Below are positions 8,646 through 16,986 of a stretch of DNA of 64,000 nt, piece by piece. The translations under genes were made by a program, and so were the position numbers. A model generated the notes under the pieces. It was not told the origin of the DNA, did not search any database, and saw only the letters and a program-made list of their open reading frames with translations. Source of the DNA: Winogradskyella jejuensis (lineage in GTDB: Bacteria > Bacteroidota > Bacteroidia > Flavobacteriales > Flavobacteriaceae); the NCBI RefSeq assembly GCF_900129745.1, contig NZ_FQWS01000002.1:682001-746000 (forward strand), in the 5' to 3' direction. Each line of letters begins with the position of its first letter. The stretch's first letter is position 1.

Positions 8646-10700
8646 TTAATAATTGCTTAATACATCTTGGAGAATATTAGCAGCTTCCGTAAGATGTATA
8701 TCGTTAGATAAAGTCTTTAAATATTGATTGTTTATAGTTTTTTCGTCTTTATTATATTCCAAGCGTTCTGCTGTAGATTTTGTATTCATTACCTTTAATA
8801 AACCCGAATTTTTAGAATTGAAATTACTGTAGGCTTGCCACATCCTCTTATAAGTTTCAGTATCCTCATAGATACCTTCTAGGGTTAATGGTACAATAGC
8901 TTTTCGGTTGATGACATGCTTTACCATTTTTTGGTTTATGGACTTAAGTTCTTTAAAAGCAACGTTTTTATTCGTTCTTGCTTCACTTTTTCTTTTTAGG
9001 TCAGCAATGCCATATCCTCTTAAGGGTATGTATGTCATTGTAGTATTTATAGTGTCATTTTCAATGGCATATTTATAGAATTTCTCTTCAGTTTTAAAAT
9101 CATCATAAAAATCTGGAAGTTCTATATCTGGTATCACACCAATGGATTGATGACTTCTGCCAGTTATTCTATAAAATTTTTGAATTGACAGTCGTGCAAA
9201 TCCTATATTTTCTTTATCATTTAAAGGAATGATTTGTTGCGAAGTCGCTTTTCCATGTGTACCACTTCCAACAATTACAGCTCTCTTGTAATCTTGCATG
9301 GCGCCTGCGAAGAATTCTGAAGCAGAGGCACTAAAATGGTCTTGTAAAACAATAATTGGTTTGTAGAATGCCATTCCACGATTTGGGTCTCTAACTGTAA
9401 ACTGGCCATCTATTCTGTCTTTAGTTATTGCTACAGGACCTCTGTCTATAAATAGGCCTGTTAATTCTGCTGCTTCTTTCATTGAACCTCCGCCGTTATA
9501 GCGTAAATCAATAATAAGTCCTTCTATTCCTTCTCTTTGCAGTAAATACAATTGTTTTGAAACATCATTAGCAAGTCCCAGGCCATTAAAAGACTCTAAG
9601 TCTGTGTAAAAACTTGAAATTTTGATGTAACCTAACCGTTTTTCGCCTTCAATAATGTAACCTTTAACGGTATTATCTTCAACTTTTGTTTCTTCTTTTG
9701 AAAGCTTAATAGTTTTTACACTCCCGTCTTTCTTTTTTATTTTAAAGTTGACGTCATCATAGTCTTCGTTGTTTAAAAAGGCTACAACTGCATCATTAGA
9801 TATGCAGTTAGTCTCTAAACTTGTGTTTTTATAATTTAGTACTAAGATTTCATCATTAACATCAAAATTACCATTCTTAAAGGCTGCACTACCGTTAGTT
9901 ATATAGCCTATAATGATTTTACCATCATCATTTTTGTAGGTATCTATCCCAAAAGAAAACTGTGTATTGGAGATACCTTGTTCAAATAGTGACTTTTCTG
10001 AAGAGTTGAAGTAAGATGAATTTGGGTCTTGATAAGAGAGATAAGCATTTAAAAAAGATTCTTCTACAAACTGAAGAAGCCCGCCATCTCTGTTTTCAAT
10101 TTCGTTAAGCACACAAATTTCATTCTCAATAACGGTTTGTCTGTACTTTAGTTCTAAGGTTTTAAAATTAGATTTTAAATTTTCGAGAACTGAATCTTGC
10201 TCCATGAGTTTAAAGATAAGCTCATAACGTACGCGCTTATTCCAATAGCGTTTTACAGAACTTTCATCTCTGAAGTAGGAGTCCACTTTTCCTGCATTAA
10301 AGTATAGGCTATCACTACCTGTGTAGTCTAATTTGGCATTAGAAAGTGCTTCTAAATATCCTTTAGACTCATTGATTCTAGACTTAAGGATTTTGGCATA
10401 CTTACCAATAAAATTGCAATTTTTGTCTTTAATGTAGTCATCTATTTTAAGTCTATCAACGTTAAAAGCAGCAGTATCAGATTGTGTTAATAACCTTTTT
10501 TTTGGGTCAATAAGTTCAATAAACAAGTCGTAAACTCCAATAGAAAGGCTGTCATTTAGCTTTTTTGGCTTAAAGTGATAGGTGTCTACTAAGTTAGAGA
10601 CAGCCTCAACTTTACCACAAAAAGAATCAGTCTGTGCTCCAGATTGAAAGTAGAAGCAGCACAAGACTAAACCGAGAAATTTGATAATAGAGTTTTGCAA
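8646..10700 (-). CDS. carboxy-terminal (tail-specific) processing protease, S41 family
   Basis: A 684-residue exported protease with an N-terminal signal segment ending near QSGAQ. A long helical N-domain is followed by a PDZ domain (about 245-330, FSFGIDTYKNDDGK to FLNNEDYDDVNF) and the S41 core: DLRYNGGGS, then FSASASEFFAGA with the nucleophile near residue 457, then HGKATSQQ with the general-base Lys about 26 residues later. The length and C-terminal helical extension fit Prc/Tsp rather than the shorter CtpA. It should trim C-termini of periplasmic proteins. It follows phhB by 3 bases and so is probably in one transcript with it. Confidence 0.88.
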   Translation of the reverse strand: MQNSIIKFLGLVLCCFYFQSGAQTDSFCGKVEAVSNLVDTYHFKPKKLNDSLSIGVYDLFIELIDPKKRLLTQSDTAAFNVDRLKIDDYIKDKNCNFIGKYAKILKSRINESKGYLEALSNAKLDYTGSDSLYFNAGKVDSYFRDESSVKRYWNKRVRYELIFKLMEQDSVLENLKSNFKTLELKYRQTVIENEICVLNEIENRDGGLLQFVEESFLNAYLSYQDPNSSYFNSSEKSLFEQGISNTQFSFGIDTYKNDDGKIIIGYITNGSAAFKNGNFDVNDEILVLNYKNTSLETNCISNDAVVAFLNNEDYDDVNFKIKKKDGSVKTIKLSKEETKVEDNTVKGYIIEGEKRLGYIKISSFYTDLESFNGLGLANDVSKQLYLLQREGIEGLIIDLRYNGGGSMKEAAELTGLFIDRGPVAITKDRIDGQFTVRDPNRGMAFYKPIIVLQDHFSASASEFFAGAMQDYKRAVIVGSGTHGKATSQQIIPLNDKENIGFARLSIQKFYRITGRSHQSIGVIPDIELPDFYDDFKTEEKFYKYAIENDTINTTMTYIPLRGYGIADLKRKSEARTNKNVAFKELKSINQKMVKHVINRKAIVPLTLEGIYEDTETYKRMWQAYSNFNSKNSGLLKVMNTKSTAERLEYNKDEKTINNQYLKTLSNDIHLTEAANILQDVLSNY

Positions 10701-10703
10701 GGG

Positions 10704-10994
10704 CTATTCGTCTTCAGGCTCAACAATACGCTCAATAGCCTGAGCTAATTTAAAATCTTTGTCAGTTACACCTCCAGCATCATGTGTAGATAAAGAGATT
10801 TTTAAAACGTTGTATACGTTAGTCCAGTCTGGGTGATGATTTAAAGCTTCGCACTCAAAGGCGATACGACTCATTGCACTGAAGCAATCTTTAAAGTTTT
10901 CAAATTCAAATTCAGCATGAAGTGCATTATCAAAATAGTCCCAATCTGGGAGATGCAGTAATCGTTTTTCTATAGTCGAGTCGTCTAATTTCAT
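10704..10994 (-). CDS. phhB: 4a-hydroxytetrahydrobiopterin dehydratase
   Basis: A 96-residue pterin-4a-carbinolamine dehydratase with the signature EALNHHPDWTNVYNVL and LSTHDAGGVTDKDFKLAQAI. The His pair and Trp of the signature form the active site. It regenerates the pterin cofactor of aromatic amino acid hydroxylases; no such hydroxylase lies in the window. Length is normal for the family. It lies 3 bases before the S41 protease and 51 bases after the epimerase gene. Confidence 0.93.
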   Translation of the reverse strand: MKLDDSTIEKRLLHLPDWDYFDNALHAEFEFENFKDCFSAMSRIAFECEALNHHPDWTNVYNVLKISLSTHDAGGVTDKDFKLAQAIERIVEPEDE

Positions 10995-11045
10995 AGGCTA
11001 ATTTTATGAAAAGGAAATTTAACAAATAATGTGGTTTAATCAAAC

Positions 11046-11876
11046 CTATTTTTGAAGTTCTTCTAGAACTTTTTGACTTGTAATCTGAAGATGCTTTGGT
11101 AACGTATTGTATTTGGGTAGAACTGCCAAATAACGGTCATCATTAGTCGTATACACATTTTTGAAAGCCACTTTTGTCGGGAATAGACTAGCCACCAATT
11201 CTTGGATAAACTCATCGTGATGGACTAAATCTGTACTACCCAAATGAAAAATCCCATATTTATTACGATTAATAATGTAATGAATCTGTTGCGTCACTTT
11301 CTTGTCGAGAGTGACATTCATTATTAAGTTTGGGAAAATCTCAACAGCTTCTTTCTCTGAGATGAGTTGTTTTATTTCTTGTATTCTTGGACAGTTAGTG
11401 CCAAAAACCATAGGCATACGTAAAATTGCTACTTGACGCTTAGGCATACGCATGAGCATATTCTCAATTTTTATTTTGAAATGCCCATAAATACTATGAC
11501 TTAAGGTTTTATCCGTTTCGTAGCTAGGGTATTTGCTGTAAGCATCAAATGCATTGGCTGATGATAGAAATATAATTTTTGAACCATGTTCTAAAGCATA
11601 TTCTGCAACATGTGCGTGCGCTATAGTCTGTGCATGAAAATCGCCACGTAAAGCCGAAACGATGATATCTGGTTTTGTGGCTTCTAAAATGTCGTAGATG
11701 TCATCTTCTTCAACATTGTAGTGAAAAAAATGTTTGTTGTTTTCAAATTCTTTTTTAGGCGAAAAATAGGTGCCGTAGGTATTAAAATACATGCAGAGCT
11801 CCTTGTATATAGCGTTACCTAGATAACCACTAGCACCAAGAACCAAGATTCTATATTTCTTTTCTATCTTCTTCAT
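11046..11876 (-). CDS. NAD(P)-dependent epimerase/reductase, RmlD-like
   Basis: A 276-residue extended short-chain dehydrogenase. The nucleotide-binding motif VLGASGYLGNAIY lies near residues 12-24, a Ser region is FLSSANAFD, and the catalytic Tyr-x3-Lys is probably YGHFK near 130. It resembles RmlD/SDR sugar-nucleotide reductases, but no sugar pathway genes surround it, so the substrate is unknown. It starts 27 bases after the gcvT stop, and the run gcvT-epimerase-phhB-protease may be one operon. Confidence 0.75.
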   Translation of the reverse strand: MKKIEKKYRILVLGASGYLGNAIYKELCMYFNTYGTYFSPKKEFENNKHFFHYNVEEDDIYDILEATKPDIIVSALRGDFHAQTIAHAHVAEYALEHGSKIIFLSSANAFDAYSKYPSYETDKTLSHSIYGHFKIKIENMLMRMPKRQVAILRMPMVFGTNCPRIQEIKQLISEKEAVEIFPNLIMNVTLDKKVTQQIHYIINRNKYGIFHLGSTDLVHHDEFIQELVASLFPTKVAFKNVYTTNDDRYLAVLPKYNTLPKHLQITSQKVLEELQK

Positions 11877-11903
11877 TAATCTTACAACGCTAAGAACAGA
11901 AAT

Positions 11904-12986
11904 TTAGCCTTTATAAAATGGTAATTTTACCACAGTAGCAGGAATTGCTTTTTTACGTATCTGAATATTAATTTTACTATCCACTGAAGCAAAGACACGC
12001 GGTACATAACCAAGACCTATACCAATACCTAAACTTGGACTCATGGTTCCAGACGTTACACGTCCAATAGTTTTACCAGACCCATCGACAATATCATAGG
12101 CGTTACGTGGAATGCCGCGCTCGTCCATCTTAAAGCCTACGAGTCTATTTTCTGGTTTACGCTCTTTTTCGGCTTGTAGTGCTTCACTATTGGTAAACGC
12201 TTTATTGAATTTACACACCCAGCTCAATCCCGCTTCAATAGGTGAAGTCGTGTCATCGATATCGTTACCATACAAACAATAACCCATTTCTAAACGAAGT
12301 GTATCTCTTGCTGCTAATCCGATAGGTTTAATGCCAAAATCGGTTCCAGCTTCCAAGACTTTATCCCAAATTTGTTTTACTTCAGTGTTCTTGCAATAAA
12401 TCTCAAAGCCACCACTACCAGTATAACCTGTTGCCGAAATAATTACGTGTTCTATGCCTGCAAAATCACCAACGAGGAAATTGTAAAAATTGATTTCTGA
12501 TAAATCATGACTAGATAGAGACTGCATTGCTTCTACAGCTTTTGGGCCTTGAATGGCAAGTAATGAATAATCTTCACTTAAATCGCGCATTTCGGCACCG
12601 ACATCGTTTTTTGATGAAATCCAGTTCCAATCTTTTTCTATATTACTAGCGTTAACAACTAGAAGGTAGGTTTCATCTTTAATCTTGTAGATGATTAAAT
12701 CGTCTACAATGCCGCCATCATCATTTGGTAGGCAACTGTATTGTGCTTTACCGACTTCTAATTTTGACGCATCATTACTAGATACTTTTTGTATTAAATC
12801 TAAGGCGTTTGGTCCTTCGATTAAAAACTCACCCATATGCGACACGTCAAAAACACCAACGGCGTTTCTTACAGTTTCATGTTCTATGTTTACGCCTTCG
12901 TATTGAACAGGCATATTGTAACCAGCAAAAGGAACCATCTTTGCACCTAAAGCTATATGAGTATCTGTTAATGCAGTATTTTTCAT
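11904..12986 (-). CDS. gcvT: glycine cleavage system T protein (aminomethyltransferase)
   Basis: A 360-residue GcvT of standard length. It has the N-terminal MVPFAGYNMPVQYEG and VGVFDVSHMGEF, then GYTGSGGFEIYC and the folate-site region LAARDTLRLEMGYCLYGND, and TSGTMSPSLGIGIGLGYV near the C-terminus. It transfers the methylene group from the aminomethyl-H-protein to tetrahydrofolate. The P and H proteins are not nearby, as is common in Bacteroidota. No glycine riboswitch is visible upstream; there is only a 19-base palindrome seven bases before the start codon. Confidence 0.95.
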   Translation of the reverse strand: MKNTALTDTHIALGAKMVPFAGYNMPVQYEGVNIEHETVRNAVGVFDVSHMGEFLIEGPNALDLIQKVSSNDASKLEVGKAQYSCLPNDDGGIVDDLIIYKIKDETYLLVVNASNIEKDWNWISSKNDVGAEMRDLSEDYSLLAIQGPKAVEAMQSLSSHDLSEINFYNFLVGDFAGIEHVIISATGYTGSGGFEIYCKNTEVKQIWDKVLEAGTDFGIKPIGLAARDTLRLEMGYCLYGNDIDDTTSPIEAGLSWVCKFNKAFTNSEALQAEKERKPENRLVGFKMDERGIPRNAYDIVDGSGKTIGRVTSGTMSPSLGIGIGLGYVPRVFASVDSKINIQIRKKAIPATVVKLPFYKG

Positions 12987-12992
12987 GATTTA

Positions 12993-13011
12993 CGTTTCAA
13001 AATTTGAAACG
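12993..13011. promoter_or_regulatory. 19-base palindrome before gcvT
   Basis: CGTTTCAAAATTTGAAACG is a perfect palindrome (9+1+9) that ends 7 bases before the gcvT ATG. On the minus strand it contains AAATTTTG, one base from the TAnnTTTG -7 consensus. It could be an operator lying over the promoter, or a short hairpin in the leader. No regulator can be named. Confidence 0.35.
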
Positions 13012-13119
13012 CTAAATTAAGGATTTTTTTAAAGGAAGTGTATTTGAATTAAGAGATTGTTATAGGTAGTTTTTTGATTACATTTTATAAGTTGTATATG
13101 TGTGTTGTTGGTAGTATTT

Positions 13120-13464
13120 TTAAAAGACTGACCATAAAAAATATGCCATAACACACCAAAAAGTATAAAGACAACTCAAAAATGTACCTGCAATAAAAAA
13201 GAATAATCTAAATCTTTTGATACCAAGTCTGTTTTTCAAATAATACCAATCAAAGAGTTCAACTAAAGTTCCCAGCGAATAAAAAATGTTAGCTCCAATT
13301 CCTCAAATGATAACGCCAATAGTATCGTCAAATGTCCAGTCATAAGGGCTTTCTGCTAGCACATTAAATATAGACACTATACCGGATAGTCCTACTAGAA
13401 CATTATATAGCCACCTCTTAGATTCCCACCACTTTATATTTATCTTTAATTCGTTTAAGGTCAT
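13120..13464 (-). pseudogene. small membrane protein gene with an in-frame TGA
   Basis: From an ATG at 13464 a frame of 115 codons runs to TAA at 13120-13122, broken once by TGA at codon 54 (13303-13305). On both sides the translation looks coding: a polar start (MTLNELKINIKWWESKRW), then three hydrophobic segments at about 18-37, 48-70 and 86-114. The broken codon is flanked by GVII and GIGANIFYS, inside the second segment; TGG (Trp) to TGA is the simplest explanation. I do not recognise the family. It fills most of the 548-base gap between gcvT and the next gene; the rest of that gap (12987-13119) shows only the palindrome. Confidence 0.65.
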
Positions 13465-13534
13465 TTTAAAATTAGCTGATACTAGTTATATGTGCGATTT
13501 GTAGTTAATGATACACTTTAAAGATAAAATCATT

Positions 13535-14005
13535 TTATAACTCTTCCAATTGCATGCGATAATCATACTGTAAGTCTTCATGAAATGCAGAGATTTTCTT
13601 CTCTATAGCTATAATCTGTCTTTGGTAAAGATTATCAAGGGTTCGGTTACGATGAATGTTAGGTTTTAAATCATTGAGGCGTTCGCAAAAGTAGAGGAGA
13701 AGTTCAATTTCAGTGGTTTTGGTAAGGCTGTAACGACTAAAGGTTTTTATCTGGCGCAGGATTTTTCGGATGGTTTTTTTCATGTAGAAATAGCTATCCG
13801 TATTCATACTTTCAAATTGCACGTCTAGGGTTTCTTTAATGCTTTCGATATAGCGGTCTTCATCGTGTGCTTGAAATAATAAATAGGTGAGCAGTTCCTT
13901 ATTTTCCTTTTTAAATCGCCCTAAGCGGAGGCATAATTGTAATAAGTCTTCTTTAGGAAGATGTTGTAATTCTTTTTTTATGATAACAATAGATTCGGCC
14001 TTCAT
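13535..14005 (-). CDS. conserved helical protein of unknown function
   Basis: A 156-residue, almost wholly alpha-helical, charged cytoplasmic protein (ELQHLPKEDLLQLCLRLGRF, LRQIKTFSRYSLTKTTEIEL, EDLQYDYRMQLEEL). There is no signal peptide, catalytic motif or metal site. I do not recognise a named family. It begins one base after the stop of the LytR-type regulator, so it is almost certainly co-expressed with the two-component pair and may take part in, or be an output of, that signalling unit. Confidence 0.7.
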   Translation of the reverse strand: MKAESIVIIKKELQHLPKEDLLQLCLRLGRFKKENKELLTYLLFQAHDEDRYIESIKETLDVQFESMNTDSYFYMKKTIRKILRQIKTFSRYSLTKTTEIELLLYFCERLNDLKPNIHRNRTLDNLYQRQIIAIEKKISAFHEDLQYDYRMQLEEL

Positions 14006-14006
14006 A

Positions 14007-14696
14007 TTACAAATCTAAGGCTTTTAAAACTTTTGATTTGTAGGTTTGTCCTATAGGAATTTTATGTCCAGAAATCTGAATTTGATTACCCGAAAGTTGC
14101 TCCATTTTATTCAAATTAATACTAAACGATTTGTGGACTCTTATAAAATGAGTCGGTAATTGCTCAATAAAACCTGAAAATGTACTGTGTGTTACTATAG
14201 TTTTGTCTGCCAAATGCACTTTTACATAATCTCCAAAGGCTTCAATAACAGCAATGTCTGAAAAGAAGACTTTATGCAGTGCTTTATTTTCTTTAAGAAT
14301 CAAGAAATCTTGTTTTGGCTGAAGTGCTTTTTCATTCAGAACTTTATTAATCGCCGTTAAAAACCGTTCGTAAGCAATTGGTTTTAAAAGATAGTCGGTA
14401 GCATTGACCTCAAAACCCTCTACAGCATATTGCGGATAAGCGGTAGTGAAAATTACAGCTGGCGGATGCTGCAAACTTTTATAAAAATCCAATCCGGTTT
14501 GTTTTGGCATATTAATATCTAAAAATAACAAGTCCACTGCTGAATTGAGTTGTAGATATTTAAAGGCTTCCGCAGTATTAATACAGGTTTGTTTAAGCTC
14601 TAAAACTTCGGTTTCCGAAACAAAATGCTGCAACACTTTTTGAGACGATAATTCGTCATCAACAATAATACAGGTTATGCGATTTTGGTTATTCAT
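14007..14696 (-). CDS. LytTR-type response regulator
   Basis: A 229-residue response regulator with an N-terminal receiver domain (acidic pocket D13/D14, phosphorylation site D60 in LLFLDINMPKQTG, Lys of LLKPI near 107) and a C-terminal LytTR DNA-binding domain (about 130-229, IAVIEAFGDYVKVHL and FIRVHKSFSINLNKME). It overlaps the 3' end of its histidine kinase gene by 8 bases, so translation is probably coupled. LytTR regulators bind paired direct repeats; the targets are unknown. Confidence 0.93.
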   Translation of the reverse strand: MNNQNRITCIIVDDELSSQKVLQHFVSETEVLELKQTCINTAEAFKYLQLNSAVDLLFLDINMPKQTGLDFYKSLQHPPAVIFTTAYPQYAVEGFEVNATDYLLKPIAYERFLTAINKVLNEKALQPKQDFLILKENKALHKVFFSDIAVIEAFGDYVKVHLADKTIVTHSTFSGFIEQLPTHFIRVHKSFSINLNKMEQLSGNQIQISGHKIPIGQTYKSKVLKALDL

Positions 14697-15750
14697 TCTT
14701 TAGATTCAGAGTGACTATAAAGGTTTGCGCTGTGTTTTCAATATTGAGTTTATGCCTATTTGGATAGACCAAATTTAGATTATTCTTCAAATTTTCTAAG
14801 CCTACGCCAGAATAGTTGTCGTCTATACTATGTTGATTAGTTCCATTTGAATTTTCGATTCTAAACATAAAATCATCACTTTTTTGAATAAACTCTATCT
14901 TAATTTTGTCCAAGATATTATCTTCAGAAAATCCATATTTATAGGCGTTTTCAATAAGTGGTAACAAAAGCATAGGATATATTTTGAAGCTCTCATCTTC
15001 GATATCTACAATGACATCAACCGTATTTTCTGAGTGTCCACGATATTTTTGAAACGAAATATAGTTGTGCAGTAATTCTAATTCGTCTTTAAGTGAAACA
15101 CGCTCTGTGTCCGAATCGTAAATAATGTAACGTAGAATGTCCGAAAGTTCTACAATAGCAGTTTTTATATTCTCCTTTTTTTCTAATGCCATGGCGTAAA
15201 TCACATTTAGCGAATTGAATAAAAAATGCGGATTTATCTGAGCTCGTAAGGCAGATAATTGTGTTTGTATTTGCTGATTTTGAAGTTTTAATAGCTTGTT
15301 CTCATTGGTGTTGTAATACAACCAGTCTTCAGCCAATTTAAGGAGCGTTGTTGCAATTAAAATAATGCCATAGGTTAAGTAAATATTGGTTTTAGACAAA
15401 TAGGAGATAAAGAAATATTTAGAAAATAAAATATCTAGAATTGAATTAAAAAACTGTGCGTTTAGAAATGAAAACACACCAAAATTCAGAATAAAAAGCA
15501 GGATATATATGGCATAGCGTTCTTGTTTTAAAAACTTGGGTATTAGTATGTAAAAGTTGATGGAAACAGGAACTATTACCACGACTAAAAAGCCTAATGT
15601 GTATATATAATCTGCAGTAATTGGTATTTTACCTTTTGAAAAAATAAAGAGTAAAATAAGAAATGCCAAAAACCACAGTATGCCATTAAATAATAGCGGT
15701 CTGTGGTAATTGCTGCGTTGTAATATGGTTTTAATATTAAGGCTTTGCAT
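14689..15750 (-). CDS. LytS-type sensor histidine kinase
   Basis: A 353-residue membrane kinase. About four transmembrane helices occupy residues 20-140, followed by a short coiled coil (NKLLKLQNQQIQTQLSALRA) and the His_kinase domain QINPHFLFNSLNV with the phospho-accepting H175. The ATPase part is the short LytS kind (PMLLLPLIENAYKYGF, GVGLENLKNNL). There is no periplasmic sensor domain, so the stimulus is probably sensed in the membrane. It overlaps the lipoprotein gene before it by 14 bases and the regulator after it by 8, giving a tight lipoprotein-kinase-regulator unit. Confidence 0.92.
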   Translation of the reverse strand: MQSLNIKTILQRSNYHRPLLFNGILWFLAFLILLFIFSKGKIPITADYIYTLGFLVVVIVPVSINFYILIPKFLKQERYAIYILLFILNFGVFSFLNAQFFNSILDILFSKYFFISYLSKTNIYLTYGIILIATTLLKLAEDWLYYNTNENKLLKLQNQQIQTQLSALRAQINPHFLFNSLNVIYAMALEKKENIKTAIVELSDILRYIIYDSDTERVSLKDELELLHNYISFQKYRGHSENTVDVIVDIEDESFKIYPMLLLPLIENAYKYGFSEDNILDKIKIEFIQKSDDFMFRIENSNGTNQHSIDDNYSGVGLENLKNNLNLVYPNRHKLNIENTAQTFIVTLNLKNE

Positions 15751-16393
15751 TGTTTGGCTTTAATCTTCTAATATCATCATTATCCCATTTATCTTCAAAA
15801 TCTGAGACCATAAATTTCTTTAGAAAATTATGCAGTTCCTCACTTGTGGCAGTTAAGACCAAATCTTCATCAATACCAGTTCTTTCGTGCTTAATGCGTA
15901 ACCGTTTTTCAGTTATCAGTTTATTGACTGCCTTTTCTGATAACCATTTTAAAGTAAAGCCTTCATTTGTGATATCTACAAAAGCGGTAGAATGGGTTTT
16001 TAATAGGTGCTGCGCAACTAATTTATTTAAATCATCACTATCGTATTCAAAAGGCGTAAGGTCTATAAAAAGGTGTTCATCTACCATAAAGGGCATGGCG
16101 ATAAACGAGGCTTCAGTATCTTTCTTTTTATACTTAATGTAATACCCATCTTTAAAGCGCTCAAAAGCCTCTTTTGATTCCTTAGACAGCGTTGTATTTG
16201 GGTCCGTTTCTTTTTCCCATTCGTCTTTAAACGAGCGAATATCCCATTGTCCGTTTTTATTATCTGTCCAATTGCCTACAAGCTTTCCTGAATAATTTAT
16301 ACTTGATTTTGTATAAAACGGCTGAATAGATTTTACTATACAAGAGCTAAATAGCAAAACACATAAACTCACTACTACTAATCTCGTTTTCAT
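15737..16393 (-). CDS. lipoprotein of unknown function
   Basis: A 218-residue lipoprotein: the signal peptide ends in LLFSSC, with the lipid-bearing Cys at residue 18. The mature part is polar and begins IVKSIQPFYTKSSINYSGKLVGNWTDN, the sort of N-terminus found in small Bacteroidota lipoproteins that carry a beta-sandwich. No enzyme motif is visible. Its 3' end overlaps the LytS-type kinase gene by 14 bases, so it may be a partner or sensor input of that kinase. A strong hairpin lies between it and the DoxX gene upstream. Confidence 0.75.
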   Translation of the reverse strand: MKTRLVVVSLCVLLFSSCIVKSIQPFYTKSSINYSGKLVGNWTDNKNGQWDIRSFKDEWEKETDPNTTLSKESKEAFERFKDGYYIKYKKKDTEASFIAMPFMVDEHLFIDLTPFEYDSDDLNKLVAQHLLKTHSTAFVDITNEGFTLKWLSEKAVNKLITEKRLRIKHERTGIDEDLVLTATSEELHNFLKKFMVSDFEDKWDNDDIRRLKPNNAKP

Positions 16394-16433
16394 AATTTTT
16401 GATTTTAAAAGTTTATGCTAAACTCTTATAAAA

Positions 16434-16480
16434 GACAATGAGTTGCAACGTTTTTCGACAAACACGTTGCAACTCATGTC
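16434..16480 (-). promoter_or_regulatory. long hairpin between doxX and the lipoprotein gene
   Basis: ATGAGTTGCAACGT (16438-16451) pairs perfectly with ACGTTGCAACTCAT (16464-16477) around a 12-base loop, and the arms extend three more pairs past a single bulged A. Read on the minus strand it is followed by TTTT. It could be a partial terminator, an mRNA-stabilising end or an operator. It splits the cluster into a DoxX/GIN half and a lipoprotein/two-component half. Confidence 0.6.
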
Positions 16481-16503
16481 AAACACTTACTAAGTTATAA
16501 GTT

Positions 16504-16887
16504 CTAGCGTCCCTTTCTTCCGTCTACAGAGAATTTTCCAGGACCAGCTAAAAAGATAACCACAAAAGCAATTAAATATAACAATGCCATTTCTTTACGT
16601 GCTAATGGGTCACTACCGTGAACAATAAATGCTGCGACAGCCATTGTAATAGCCGCCGGAATTGCAGCAAACTTAGTTTTTATGCCAAAAATAATTAGTA
16701 CTGGTGCTAATACTTCGCCAACAAGACAAAGGATTAAAGACGCCGTTGCACCAATACCTAATGGGTCTGCAAATTCAATGGGTCCGTTTAGTTTATCGAG
16801 TTTTGGGATACCATGATTTATTAGCATTAGTGCTGAGAATCCAACTCTATGGATTAATAACGCTAGGTCGTTGTAGTTTGTTTTCAA
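16504..16887 (-). CDS. DoxX family membrane protein
   Basis: A 127-residue protein with four transmembrane helices and the DoxX/SURF4 pattern: an N-terminal RVGFSALMLINHGIPKL, LCLVGEVLAPVLIIFGIKTK, and a final helix followed by GPGKFSVDGRKGR. DoxX proteins are linked to redox balance and oxidative stress, but the biochemical activity is not settled. It is the second DoxX gene of this cluster; the first is at 18793. It lies 99 bases after the GIN-domain gene and is followed by the long hairpin. Confidence 0.88.
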   Translation of the reverse strand: MKTNYNDLALLIHRVGFSALMLINHGIPKLDKLNGPIEFADPLGIGATASLILCLVGEVLAPVLIIFGIKTKFAAIPAAITMAVAAFIVHGSDPLARKEMALLYLIAFVVIFLAGPGKFSVDGRKGR

Positions 16888-16986
16888 AATAGTGGGTGTT
16901 ATTAATTAGTTATCGTCTAAATATAGACAGAAATAATAAACCTTCAAATTTTGAAGTTTTGAAATTATTTGTCCTACAATTAACCT

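Noticed and set aside
12987-13119. Glycine riboswitch before gcvT
   Set aside because: The leader is too short and shows none of the paired helices; only a 19-base palindrome is present.
13303-13305. TGA read as selenocysteine or tryptophan
   Set aside because: No SECIS-like hairpin is evident, the context calls for Trp, and TGA serves as a normal stop elsewhere in the window (e.g. the exonuclease, ligase and S41 neighbours), so the code is standard.
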